Shown: piece after piece, positions 1 to 6,644 of the stretch
Layout: each line of letters starts with the position of its first letter
Position numbering within the stretch: position 1 is the stretch's first letter
Assembly (NCBI GenBank): GCA_937892395.1
Contig: CALAGJ010000058.1
Coordinates: forward strand, 1-26,325
From: an uncultured Parafilimonas sp.
Lineage (GTDB): Bacteria > Bacteroidota > Bacteroidia > Chitinophagales > Chitinophagaceae
Length of the DNA: 26,325 nucleotides
Direction of reading: 5' to 3'
The notes under the pieces: generated by a model
Database searches by the model: none
What the model was told of the DNA's origin: nothing
Seen by the model: the letters and a program-made list of their open reading frames with translations, nothing else
Program-made: the position numbers and the translations under genes

Positions 1-39
1 GCGAAGACACTCTTTCCCTACACGACGCTCTTCCGATCT
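1..39 (+). other. Illumina sequencing adapter (contamination)
   Basis: Positions 7-39 match, base for base, the 33-nt Illumina TruSeq read-1 adapter (begins ACACTCTTTCCC, ends CTCTTCCGATCT). In dual-index libraries the i5 index lies directly in front of this sequence. Positions 1-6 (GCGAAG) equal the last six bases of TruSeq HT index D505 (AGGCGAAG). Genomic sequence starts at base 40. This is synthetic DNA left in the assembly, and it explains why the first gene has no start. The match is from memory of the published adapter, but its length leaves little doubt. Confidence 0.97.
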
Positions 40-41
40 AG

Positions 42-398
42 TATGTAAATAATTTAGCTATATCAACAGCATTTTATACCAATATTTTAGGATTAGATTC
101 CATACCAGAACCATTTCATGATGGCAAGCATACATGGCTTCAGATTGGTGTGCATAGTCAACTACACCTTATATCAGGAGCAGACTCAGAAATGGTACAC
201 AATAAAAACAATCATCTTTGTTTTACCCTTGCAGATTTTGATGCTTTTATTGAAAAGCTGTCAAAAAATAATATTGAATTTGAGAACTGGGCAGGAGAAA
301 AACAAGCCATAACCACAAGGCCGGATGGCATACACCAAATATGGTTTAGAGATCCGGATGGATATTGGATAGAAGTAAATGATGGATATAAACTTTAA
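42..398 (+). CDS. VOC-family (glyoxalase/bleomycin-resistance) protein, 5'-truncated
   Basis: The reading frame is open from the adapter junction to a TAA at 396-398, about 118 codons. It carries a metal-dependent vicinal-oxygen-chelate fold pattern: WLQIGVHSQLHLI (beta strand with a histidine), HLCFTLADFDAFIEKL (second beta-alpha module), then TRPDGIHQIWFRDPDGYWIEV, the classical C-terminal signature where the last Glu is a metal ligand in this superfamily. The N-terminal strand and the true start are missing because the contig ends here. An internal ATG at 150 exists but would lose half of the fold, so it is not the start. VOC proteins range from glyoxalase I to dioxygenases and antibiotic-binding proteins, so the substrate cannot be named. 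No neighbour gives a hint. Confidence 0.8.
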   Translation, partial: YVNNLAISTAFYTNILGLDSIPEPFHDGKHTWLQIGVHSQLHLISGADSEMVHNKNNHLCFTLADFDAFIEKLSKNNIEFENWAGEKQAITTRPDGIHQIWFRDPDGYWIEVNDGYKL

Positions 399-559
399 TC
401 AACCCTATCATTAGATAAGAAGTAGCATACATATTCTGCGCAGCAGTAAAATACTAAACAGTGTTCATTTTTCATGGGTACAATTAATTTTTTGTATTCC
501 ACATATACATTCAATGTATTTTATACTTTATTTTTAAAAATAATATTCAATAACAAAAT

Positions 560-1042
560 ATCAAGCAATTTTTCATTTTATTTCTTACAGTCACAGTTGT
601 TAGTGCAATAAATGCACAACAAAGAAGTACAATCGGTTTTGGATTTTCTCTTCTAGACTTTAACACAGCTACAGCCATAAATAATACATCAATTGGCGAT
701 GTATTAAAAGATGGAGCATGGTCAAAAATTTAAGAAATGCGCCCTGCATTTAACATTGAATATTGGAAAGGAGTAAGCAATCATGTGGATGTGAGTGCAG
801 GATATACGGGAGCATTTTATCAATATCCTTTCCAAGACAAAGAACCAGAAGGTACAGCATTTGAAGGATTGTTTAGCCAGATAGATTTATCTTTAAATGC
901 ACGTTTATTAGATGCAAGCAAGGGAATAAATTCAGAAAGATTGACTGCAACAGGATATGGCATAGAAAACCCAAAAGCAGATAATGCAACAGTAGCAGGA
1001 AGAGCACAAAACAGAAGAGTAGAATTTAAAACAGGAGAATAG
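560..1042 (+). pseudogene. OmpA-family outer membrane protein, decayed remnant
   Basis: Read in one frame this encodes a signal-peptide-like start (IKQFFILFLTVTVVSAINAQ), the beginning of an outer-membrane beta-barrel domain (STIGFGFSLLDFNT...), and then the last part of an OmpA peptidoglycan-binding domain (GINSERLTATGYG...ADNATVAGRAQNRRVEFK). Three lesions are visible. The codon where Met is expected is ATC (560-562). An in-frame TAA at 731-733 lies where relatives have a coding residue before EM-P. Finally, the sequence jumps at about 922 from the barrel (SLNARLLDAS) to the end of the OmpA domain, so roughly 250-300 residues usual for this family (rest of barrel, calcium-binding repeats, first part of OmpA) are absent. 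Intact relatives anchor the outer membrane to peptidoglycan. The remaining open part (737-1042, 101 codons) is unlikely to be functional. Confidence 0.8.
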
Positions 1043-1321
1043 TAGGATTATTGACACATTACAAAATAAAGTTTACAAATATTTAAATGAGGGCCTATAG
1101 TTGTTGATGCGCTATGGGTACTTAAAAGGATAAATTTTTATGGTCACATGGATATGTTGATATTGCATAGGCATATGTTCAACTACCCCAAAATATAAAG
1201 CTATACAGCGTGGTTCATTTAAATAGTTTATCATACTTTTTGGCTGGATTTCAATTTCTATGCCCTTTTAGTAGGTCTTCTTTTTATATTTTTTAAAACC
1301 ATTACACTATTGTACAAAAAA
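1043..1321. other. Intergenic region, no gene seen
   Basis: No open frame of note, no tRNA and no hairpin followed by a T-run is seen between the OmpA remnant and the trp promoter. The sequence is AT-rich and probably includes decayed DNA from the same degenerating locus. Confidence 0.6.
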
Positions 1322-1352
1322 TTTGGCAGTCTAAAATATAAACCCATATTTG
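1322..1352 (+). promoter_or_regulatory. Predicted trp operon promoter
   Basis: TTTG at 1322-1325 is separated by 19 bases from CATATTTG at 1345-1352. The Bacteroidota housekeeping promoter is TTTG/TTG, 17-23 bases, then TAnnTTTG. The -7 box here has five of its six fixed bases. Transcription would begin around 1357-1360, leaving about 17 bases before the leader peptide ATG at 1376. This also argues against the in-frame ATG at 1358 as the leader start. Confidence 0.6.
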
Positions 1353-1375
1353 CATCAATGAAATTAATAAGTCAA

Positions 1376-1417
1376 ATGCAGTGGTGGTGGCATACAAACT
1401 CTATACGGGGCTTGTAG
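1376..1417 (+). CDS. trpL: trp operon leader peptide (Trp-Trp-Trp)
   Basis: ATG at 1376 opens a 13-codon frame, MQWWWHTNSIRGL, ending at TAG 1415-1417. Three consecutive TGG codons (1382-1390) in 13 residues, 72 bases before trpE, are the hallmark of an attenuation leader: ribosomes pause there when charged tRNA-Trp is scarce. The last codons (CGG GGC at 1406-1411) are themselves the antiterminator strand, so a ribosome finishing the peptide would cover them. An ATG at 1358 is in frame and would add six residues (MKLISQ), but it falls at the predicted transcription start. There is no Shine-Dalgarno site, as is common in this phylum. The peptide has no expected function beyond being translated. 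Confidence 0.85.
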   Translation: MQWWWHTNSIRGL

Positions 1418-1448
1418 CTTATTGCTATTGTATTTGATTACGGCCCCG
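1403..1448 (+). promoter_or_regulatory. trp attenuator: antiterminator pairing
   Basis: CGGGGC at 1406-1411, inside the end of the leader peptide, is perfectly complementary to GCCCCG at 1443-1448 (six GC pairs, plus a possible U1412-G1442 wobble). The 3' strand GCCCCG is also the 5' arm of the terminator hairpin at 1444-1460, so the two structures exclude each other. A ribosome stalled on the Trp codons leaves 1406-1411 free and lets the antiterminator form. A ribosome that reaches the stop codon covers it and the terminator forms. A weak 5-bp helix TACAA (1393-1397) with TTGTA (1412-1416) encloses the antiterminator strand and may act as the first (1:2) hairpin. Confidence 0.8.
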
Positions 1449-1467
1449 CTTATGGCGGGGTTTTTTT
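1444..1467 (+). terminator. trp attenuator terminator
   Basis: CCCCGC (1444-1449), loop TTATG, GCGGGG (1455-1460), followed at once by seven T (1461-1467). This is a textbook intrinsic terminator placed 21 bases before the trpE start codon, where a terminator only makes sense as an attenuator. Confidence 0.92.
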
Positions 1468-1488
1468 ATGTTTTGAATTTTTTTAGAT

Positions 1489-2913
1489 ATGCAAAAAATT
1501 AGGATTGAAACAAGGGTTAAAAAATTATATGGTGATGTACATACTCCCGTTGGTATTTACCTGCGATTAAGGGATAGATTTAGAGATACTATTTTAATGG
1601 AAAGTGCCGATAGCCATGCCGCTGCTAATAGCCATTCATTTATTTGTATCAACGCCATAGCTGGCATTGAATTGAAGGACAATGAATTGTTAGAAATAAA
1701 ACTTCCGGGTAGAAAATCGGAACGTAAAAAGATAAATCAAGATAGCAAACTTCCTACACTTACTGCATACTATCTTCAATCCTTTGACATAATAAAGCCT
1801 TCATTAAAAGTGGCAGCCGCAGCTCAATCATTATTTGGCTATACTGCTTATGATAGTATTCCATTATTTGAAAATATTAGTTTTAGAAATGATAAACCGG
1901 GCTCTTGTGGCATTCCGGGATTTCGCTACAGGCTCTATCAATATGTGATTGTTATGAATCATTTTAAAAATGAAATGTTTTTGTGTGAGAATATTATAGC
2001 AGGTATTGAAAGTGATCTGATGGCAGTAGAATCTTTGATTAAAAGCAGGGATTTACCGCTATACCCTTTTGCTACAACAGGCCCTGAAAAAAGTAATATG
2101 ACCAATGGAGAATATCTCGAAATGGTGGAGCAGGGCATTCGACATTGTATGCGGGGTGATGTGTTTCAAATAGTGCTGAGCCGCAGGTTTGAACAATCTT
2201 TTACTGGAGATGAATTTAATGTATATCGTGCATTGCGCAGCATTAACCCATCTCCTTATTTATTTTATTTTGATTATGGAGATTATAAAATATTTGGTAG
2301 TAGTCCGGAGTCGCAATTAACGATACAGGATGGTATTGCTACACTTCACCCTATAGCAGGTACTTTTAAAAGAACGGGCAATGATGAAGATGATGCGGCT
2401 TTGGCTCTTGCCCTTCAACATGATCCTAAAGAAAAAGCAGAACATACTATGTTGGTTGATCTAGCCCGGAATGACTTAAGCAGAATTTGCCCTGATGTAT
2501 ATGTGGCAGATTTTCAGAAAGTACAATTTTATAGTCATGTTATTCATTTAGTAAGTGAAGTGAAAGCGGCTATCCCAAAAGGCACAGACGCTCTATATCT
2601 GCTTGGCAAAACTTTTCCAGCAGGTACACTTTCGGGTGCCCCAAAATACAAAGCCATACAACTGATTGATAATTTAGAACCGACGGCAAGATCTTACTAT
2701 GGTGGATGTGTAGGAGCTATCGGTTTGGATGGAAATTTTAATCAGGCCATTATGATTCGCACATTCCTAAGTAAAAGTAATACCTTGTTCTATCAAGCAG
2801 GAGCAGGTGTTGTAGCCGCAAGTATTCCTGCGAATGAATTGCAAGAAGTAAATAATAAATTGGGTGCACTTAAAACCGCTATTGAAACTGCCACACTCAT
2901 TAATTCACACTAA
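1489..2913 (+). CDS. trpE: Anthranilate synthase component I
   Basis: Makes anthranilate from chorismate, using ammonia passed from TrpG: first step of tryptophan synthesis, cytoplasmic. 474 residues, usual for a stand-alone TrpE. The N-terminal domain has LMES (36-39), matching the LLES feedback motif in which the Ser contacts inhibitory tryptophan. NPSPYLFYF (from 253) is the second part of that site, so feedback inhibition is probably retained. The chorismate-binding core follows: VFQIVLSRRF, FGSSPESQLT, HPIAGTFKRTG, EKAEHTMLVDLARNDLSR, FPAGTLSGAPKYKA and the closing QAGAGVVAASIPANE. First gene after the attenuator. trpG starts nine bases after its stop. Control is therefore likely twofold, by attenuation of transcription and by allosteric inhibition. 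PabB/MenF are excluded by the LLES-type motif and the operon. Confidence 0.97.
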   Translation: MQKIRIETRVKKLYGDVHTPVGIYLRLRDRFRDTILMESADSHAAANSHSFICINAIAGIELKDNELLEIKLPGRKSERKKINQDSKLPTLTAYYLQSFDIIKPSLKVAAAAQSLFGYTAYDSIPLFENISFRNDKPGSCGIPGFRYRLYQYVIVMNHFKNEMFLCENIIAGIESDLMAVESLIKSRDLPLYPFATTGPEKSNMTNGEYLEMVEQGIRHCMRGDVFQIVLSRRFEQSFTGDEFNVYRALRSINPSPYLFYFDYGDYKIFGSSPESQLTIQDGIATLHPIAGTFKRTGNDEDDAALALALQHDPKEKAEHTMLVDLARNDLSRICPDVYVADFQKVQFYSHVIHLVSEVKAAIPKGTDALYLLGKTFPAGTLSGAPKYKAIQLIDNLEPTARSYYGGCVGAIGLDGNFNQAIMIRTFLSKSNTLFYQAGAGVVAASIPANELQEVNNKLGALKTAIETATLINSH

Positions 2914-2922
2914 TCAATAATA

Positions 2923-3489
2923 ATGAAAATTCTTGTTTTTGATAATTATGATTCTTTTACATACAACTTAGTGCATTATGTAGAAAAAACAATGCATTGC
3001 AAAGTGGATGTATTTCTAAATGATATGCTACCGTTAGAAAAAGTAAAAGACTATGATAAAATTATACTCTCTCCTGGACCCGGTATCCCCATAGAAGCAG
3101 GTTTGCTTTTGCCTTTGATTAATGAATATGCTGCAAGTAAAAGTATGTTGGGCGTATGCTTGGGCCATCAAGCTATTGCTGAAAACTTTGGCGCTTCTCT
3201 TATTAATCTGGAGCAGGTTTATCATGGTGTTTCTACTCCTGTTCATATCTTGAAAAATGATTTGCTCTTTGATGGTCTTAACTCTCCAATAGAAGCTGGC
3301 CGCTATCATAGCTGGGTAGTAAGTGAAGAAAATTTTCCTGATGAATTAGAAATAACAGCAAGGGATGAAAATAATTATATCATGGCTCTGGCTCATAAAA
3401 CTTTTGATATCAATGGAGTGCAATTTCACCCGGAAAGTGTACTTACTCCAGATGGTGAAAGAATACTTAAAAACTGGTTACAATCTTAA
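2923..3489 (+). CDS. trpG: Anthranilate synthase component II (glutamine amidotransferase)
   Basis: Class I glutamine amidotransferase that hydrolyses glutamine and supplies ammonia to TrpE. 188 residues, the normal length for an unfused TrpG. FDNYDSFTYNL at the N-terminus and SPGPGIP (50-56) are family signatures. The triad is complete: Cys79 in GVCLGHQ, His169 and Glu171 in FHPES. In many bacteria the same protein also serves p-aminobenzoate synthase. No pabB is seen here, so that is open. Nine bases after trpE and nine before trpD, so clearly in one transcript. Confidence 0.96.
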   Translation: MKILVFDNYDSFTYNLVHYVEKTMHCKVDVFLNDMLPLEKVKDYDKIILSPGPGIPIEAGLLLPLINEYAASKSMLGVCLGHQAIAENFGASLINLEQVYHGVSTPVHILKNDLLFDGLNSPIEAGRYHSWVVSEENFPDELEITARDENNYIMALAHKTFDINGVQFHPESVLTPDGERILKNWLQS

Positions 3490-3498
3490 TTCGATTCT

Positions 3499-4491
3499 AT
3501 GAAAAAAATACTATTATATCTCTTCGAACACAAAACCCTGACCAGATTGGAAGCAAAAAATGTATTGCTGCAAATCGGTCAACATCAATTTAACGAACAT
3601 GAAGTAACTGCATTCGTTACGTTATTCCTAATGCGAAGTATTACGATTGAAGAGCTAATGGGTTTTAGAGACGCACTGCTTGAACTCTGCATCCCTATTG
3701 CATTTGAAGATTATGACACATTGGATATTGTGGGCACCGGTGGTGACAATAAAAATACTTTTAATATATCCACACTGAGCTGCTTTATAGTAGCAGGTGC
3801 TCATCAAAAAGTAACTAAACACGGCAATTATGGTGCATCATCCGTTAGTGGTTCATCTAATGTAATGGAAAATATTGGCTATCATTTTTCTAACGATAAA
3901 GCTAAATTAGAGCGGGAACTGGAATTTGCAGGTTTGTGTTTTTTGCATGCTCCCTTATTTCATCCCGGATTGAAAGCAGTAGCACCTATCAGGAAAAATC
4001 TGGCTACTCGCACTTTTTTTAATATGCTCGGCCCTTTGGTTAATCCTGCGAATCCAGCTTATCAACTTATTGGTGTTTTTAATTTGGAAATGGCCAGACT
4101 TTATAACTATCTGCTACAACAAACAGCTAAACCATTTACCATCATTCATGGCCTCGATGGTTATGATGAAATATCACTTACCAACGACACAAAAGTGATT
4201 ACCCAAAATGGAGAACAGATTCTTAGTGCTGAATTTTTGGGCAAAAGATTGGTACATGCCGAAGATATTCTTGGTGGCCAATCCCCGGATGATGCAGCAA
4301 AAATCTTTATCAAAATTTTGAAAGGAGAAGGCAGCTGGGCACAAAATGCAGTAGTGCTTGCAAATGCTGCGATGGGACTTTTCTGTACGGGGAAATATGG
4401 GGTATATGATGATGCTTTTAATGCGGCAGTTGTTAGCTTGGAAAGTGGAAAGGCTTGGAATTGTTTAGAAAGATTGGTGGAGATGCAGTAG
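3499..4491 (+). CDS. trpD: Anthranilate phosphoribosyltransferase
   Basis: Transfers the phosphoribosyl group of PRPP to anthranilate, second step of the pathway. 330 residues, typical. Seen in order: an N-terminal helical domain with EEVTAFV/LMRSITIEELMGFRDA-like helices, the PRPP loop GTGGDNKNTFNIST (first half of the protein), KHGNYGASSVSGSSNVME, which corresponds to the conserved KHGN...S-SGS stretch, and VAPIRKNLATRTFFNMLGPLVNPANP. The stop codon is followed after only one base by a REP-like hairpin, and the next trp gene (trpC) is almost 700 bases away, so this is the point where the operon was split by an insertion. Confidence 0.96.
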   Translation: MKKILLYLFEHKTLTRLEAKNVLLQIGQHQFNEHEVTAFVTLFLMRSITIEELMGFRDALLELCIPIAFEDYDTLDIVGTGGDNKNTFNISTLSCFIVAGAHQKVTKHGNYGASSVSGSSNVMENIGYHFSNDKAKLERELEFAGLCFLHAPLFHPGLKAVAPIRKNLATRTFFNMLGPLVNPANPAYQLIGVFNLEMARLYNYLLQQTAKPFTIIHGLDGYDEISLTNDTKVITQNGEQILSAEFLGKRLVHAEDILGGQSPDDAAKIFIKILKGEGSWAQNAVVLANAAMGLFCTGKYGVYDDAFNAAVVSLESGKAWNCLERLVEMQ

Positions 4492-4492
4492 G

Positions 4493-4511
4493 ACGAAGTC
4501 TCTGACTTCGT
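4493..4511 (+). repeat. REP-like hairpin 1
   Basis: ACGAAGTC, loop TCT, GACTTCGT: an 8-bp perfect stem with a 3-base loop, one base after the trpD stop. Its core GAAGTCTCTGACTTC (4495-4509) recurs as an exact inverted copy at 5149-5163 on the other side of the RAYT gene. There is no T-run, so it is not an intrinsic terminator. Confidence 0.85.
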
Positions 4512-4527
4512 GAGATCATATGTTCTT

Positions 4528-4544
4528 TACAGTCTCTGACTGTA
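4528..4544 (+). repeat. REP-like hairpin 2
   Basis: TACAGTC, loop TCT, GACTGTA: a 7-bp stem sharing the centre AGTCTCTGACT with hairpin 1, while the outer pairs differ in a compensatory way (ACGA/TCGT in one, TAC/GTA in the other). Conservation of pairing rather than sequence suggests that structure is what is maintained. It lies 16 bases after hairpin 1 and 15 before the RAYT start. Confidence 0.8.
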
Positions 4545-4559
4545 TATTAAAATAAAAAA

Positions 4560-5123
4560 ATGAAAGAAGGGAAATACAAACCTGCCATTAAGGAGCAAAA
4601 TACAATTCATTCACTCAAGTTTGAGGTATGTGGGTATATTGATTTATTTACACATGCAAATTATCGTGATATTCTTATTGATTCACTTCAATTTGGAAGA
4701 AAGAATAAAGGTATATCGCTCTATGCATTTTGTGTTATGCCTTCCTATTTACTTTTAATGTTAAAAGCCAATATTCCTTTCATGCTAAGTGATTTTATCA
4801 GAGACTACAAGAAGTACACGCATCACCTCATGATGAAAATAATTCAAACTGAAGATGAAGAAAGAAGGTTATGGATGCTGCATCAATTTGGTTACTATGC
4901 ATCAAGGCATACTCGAAATGAAGATTATCAAATATGGACAAATAATAGTTGCCCCTTTATAGTAAATACAATGGATGAAGCATTACAATGGAAAAATAAA
5001 ATTGAATATGAACCTGTTCGTAAAAAAATTGTAATTGATCAAAAGGCATACATCTTTTCTAGTGCAGCATCCTATTTAATTGAAAACAACAAAATTGAAA
5101 TTGATCCTCTAACAATAGTTTAA
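4560..5123 (+). CDS. REP-associated tyrosine transposase (RAYT)-like protein, HUH motif lost
   Basis: 187 residues related to the IS200/Y1-type transposases that come with REP sequences in Bacteroidota. Recognisable landmarks: IDLFTHANYRDILIDSLQF, the helix-strand unit SLYAFCVMPSYLLLMLKA, DFIRDYKKYTHHLM, WMLHQFGYYASRHTRNEDYQIWTNN, and a C-terminal PVRKKIV...AYIFSSAASYLI. In active members the second strand reads like MPNHIHLI, with the two metal-binding histidines of the HUH motif. Here positions 63 and 65 are Tyr and Leu, so both histidines are gone. The usual YIHxNPV is shortened to YEPV. The frame is nonetheless intact. It lies between trpD and trpC, with two REP-like hairpins before it and one inverted copy behind it. 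It is probably catalytically dead: either a decaying element or a protein kept for DNA binding. Confidence 0.78.
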   Translation: MKEGKYKPAIKEQNTIHSLKFEVCGYIDLFTHANYRDILIDSLQFGRKNKGISLYAFCVMPSYLLLMLKANIPFMLSDFIRDYKKYTHHLMMKIIQTEDEERRLWMLHQFGYYASRHTRNEDYQIWTNNSCPFIVNTMDEALQWKNKIEYEPVRKKIVIDQKAYIFSSAASYLIENNKIEIDPLTIV

Positions 5124-5148
5124 AACTATAAAGTACATAAAATATTAC

Positions 5149-5163
5149 GAAGTCAGAGACTTC
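5149..5163 (+). repeat. REP-like hairpin 3 (inverted copy)
   Basis: GAAGTC, loop AGA, GACTTC: the exact reverse complement of 4495-4509 in hairpin 1. It lies 25 bases after the RAYT stop and 15 bases before trpC. Together with hairpins 1 and 2 it brackets the RAYT gene. Confidence 0.85.
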
Positions 5164-5178
5164 ACCCCACATTCCGCC

Positions 5179-5964
5179 ATGTCCATTCTACATCAAATAA
5201 TAGCAACAAAAAAAGAAGAACTTGCCTTTTTCAAACCACTCTGTTCCATTCAGCGTTTTATAGATGAAGGTTTTTATTGGCATGCTACCCGGCGTTCTTT
5301 ATTCGACGCTTTAATTTCAGCAAATACATCGGGTATTATAGCCGAGTTTAAAAGAAAGAGTCCAAGTAAAGGATGGTTCAATGAAGATATAGAACCACAG
5401 CAGGTCATTCCATTTTATGATGCATCGGCGGCTGCAATTTCTATATTGACAGATGAGCAATATTTCGGAGGTTCTTTAGATGATTTATTGGCCACTCGAC
5501 AGTTGACTACCAGACCAATACTCAGAAAAGATTTTATCATTGATGCATGGCAAATAGCAGAGGCGAGATCATTTGGTGCGGATGTAATTTTATTGATAGC
5601 ATCCTGTTTAACACCAATGCAAGTAAAGGATTTATCGGCAGCAGCAAAAGCATATCAAATGGAAGTTATTTTAGAATTGCATGATGAAAATGAAATAGGC
5701 CATATCTGTGAAGATACTTTAATGATAGGCATTAATAACAGAAATTTAAATACATTTCAAGTAGATATAGAGCAGAGTATTAGAATGTCACAGCAAATTC
5801 CAAAAGGGAAAATATTGATAGCAGAAAGTGGCATTCAATCGGTAGATGAAGTAAGGCATTTTAGGAAGAATGGGTTCAGTGGATTTTTGGCAGGAGAAGT
5901 ATTTATGAAGCAGTCAAATCCTGGTGAAGCATTTCAGCAATTCGTAAAAAATCTTGAAGCATGA
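5179..5964 (+). CDS. trpC: Indole-3-glycerol phosphate synthase
   Basis: Converts CdRP to indole-3-glycerol phosphate, fourth step of the pathway. 261 residues, a single-domain TIM barrel (not fused to TrpF as in enterobacteria). Seen: N-terminal ILHQIIATKKEEL, IIAEFKRKSPSKGWF (catalytic Lys strand), AISILTDEQYFGGSLDDL, RPILRKDFIIDAWQI, VILELHDENE, IGINNRNLNTFQVD and ILIAESGIQ. The last four bases overlap the trpF start (ATGA), so the two are translationally coupled. Its start lies 15 bases after hairpin 3, with no terminator or clear new promoter in between, so it probably depends on read-through from trpD across the inserted RAYT unit. Confidence 0.96.
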   Translation: MSILHQIIATKKEELAFFKPLCSIQRFIDEGFYWHATRRSLFDALISANTSGIIAEFKRKSPSKGWFNEDIEPQQVIPFYDASAAAISILTDEQYFGGSLDDLLATRQLTTRPILRKDFIIDAWQIAEARSFGADVILLIASCLTPMQVKDLSAAAKAYQMEVILELHDENEIGHICEDTLMIGINNRNLNTFQVDIEQSIRMSQQIPKGKILIAESGIQSVDEVRHFRKNGFSGFLAGEVFMKQSNPGEAFQQFVKNLEA

Positions 5965-6623
5965 GGTTAAAAGTATGTGGATTAACACAGGTTGATCAAG
6001 TATATCAGTTAGATGCTATGGGAGTATCATTTGGAGGGTTTATTTTTTATCCAAAATCGCCGAGATATGTGTACCAACATTTAAAAGCCGCTGATATAAA
6101 ATCAATAAAAGGAAACATTAATAAAGTAGGAGTATTTGTAAATGCAACAGAGGAAGAGATAATAAAAACGGTAGATCAGTGTGGGCTATATTTAGTACAA
6201 TTACATGGTGATGAAACGCCGCATTTTTGTGAACGAATATCAAATTATATTTCTGTAATCAAAGCATTCCGAATTTCAGAAAAAGAGCATCTTGAGTGGA
6301 AGTTAAAAGATTATATAGAGGTAGCAGATATGTATCTTTTTGATACAGCTGGCAATACCGCAAACACTTCTGGTGATTCGGTTTTTGGTGGTACTGGAAA
6401 GCAATTTAATTGGGATATATTAAAAGGAAAAAATATTGCAAAACCATATTTTTTAAGTGGTGGAATAGGAGAAGATGATTGTACCAATATAAAATTTTTC
6501 AGGCAGGATAAAGTAGCCAAAGATTTATTTGCTCTAGATGTAAACAGTAGGTTTGAGCTCATGCCCGGCATTAAAGATATGAAGAGGATAAAACAATTTA
6601 TAACAGCACTAAATCATACATAA
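5961..6623 (+). CDS. trpF: Phosphoribosylanthranilate isomerase
   Basis: Amadori rearrangement of PRA to CdRP, third step of the pathway. 220 residues. Conserved pieces: LKVCGLTQ at the start (catalytic Cys7 region), GFIFYPKSPRYV, VGVFVNA, VQLHGDE, LFDTAGN (general-acid Asp), FGGTGKQFNWDIL, LSGGIGEDD, and DVNSRFELMPGIKD, the phosphate-binding end of the family. Starts inside the trpC stop (ATGA overlap). trpB follows after 21 bases. Confidence 0.95.
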   Translation: MRLKVCGLTQVDQVYQLDAMGVSFGGFIFYPKSPRYVYQHLKAADIKSIKGNINKVGVFVNATEEEIIKTVDQCGLYLVQLHGDETPHFCERISNYISVIKAFRISEKEHLEWKLKDYIEVADMYLFDTAGNTANTSGDSVFGGTGKQFNWDILKGKNIAKPYFLSGGIGEDDCTNIKFFRQDKVAKDLFALDVNSRFELMPGIKDMKRIKQFITALNHT

Positions 6624-6644
6624 AAAGAATGGGAGAATACAATT

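Noticed and set aside
118..312. 64-codon frame overlapping the VOC gene
   Set aside because: It lies in another frame of a fragment with a clear family match; no homologous features in its translation.
1358..1417. Longer trp leader starting at ATG 1358 (adds MKLISQ)
   Set aside because: In frame and possible, but it coincides with the predicted transcription start; ATG 1376 leaves a sensible 5' untranslated stretch.
1322..1488. T-box or TRAP-type control of trp
   Set aside because: No T-box sequence and no series of GAG/UAG triplets is seen; tandem Trp codons plus competing hairpins fit ribosome-mediated attenuation.
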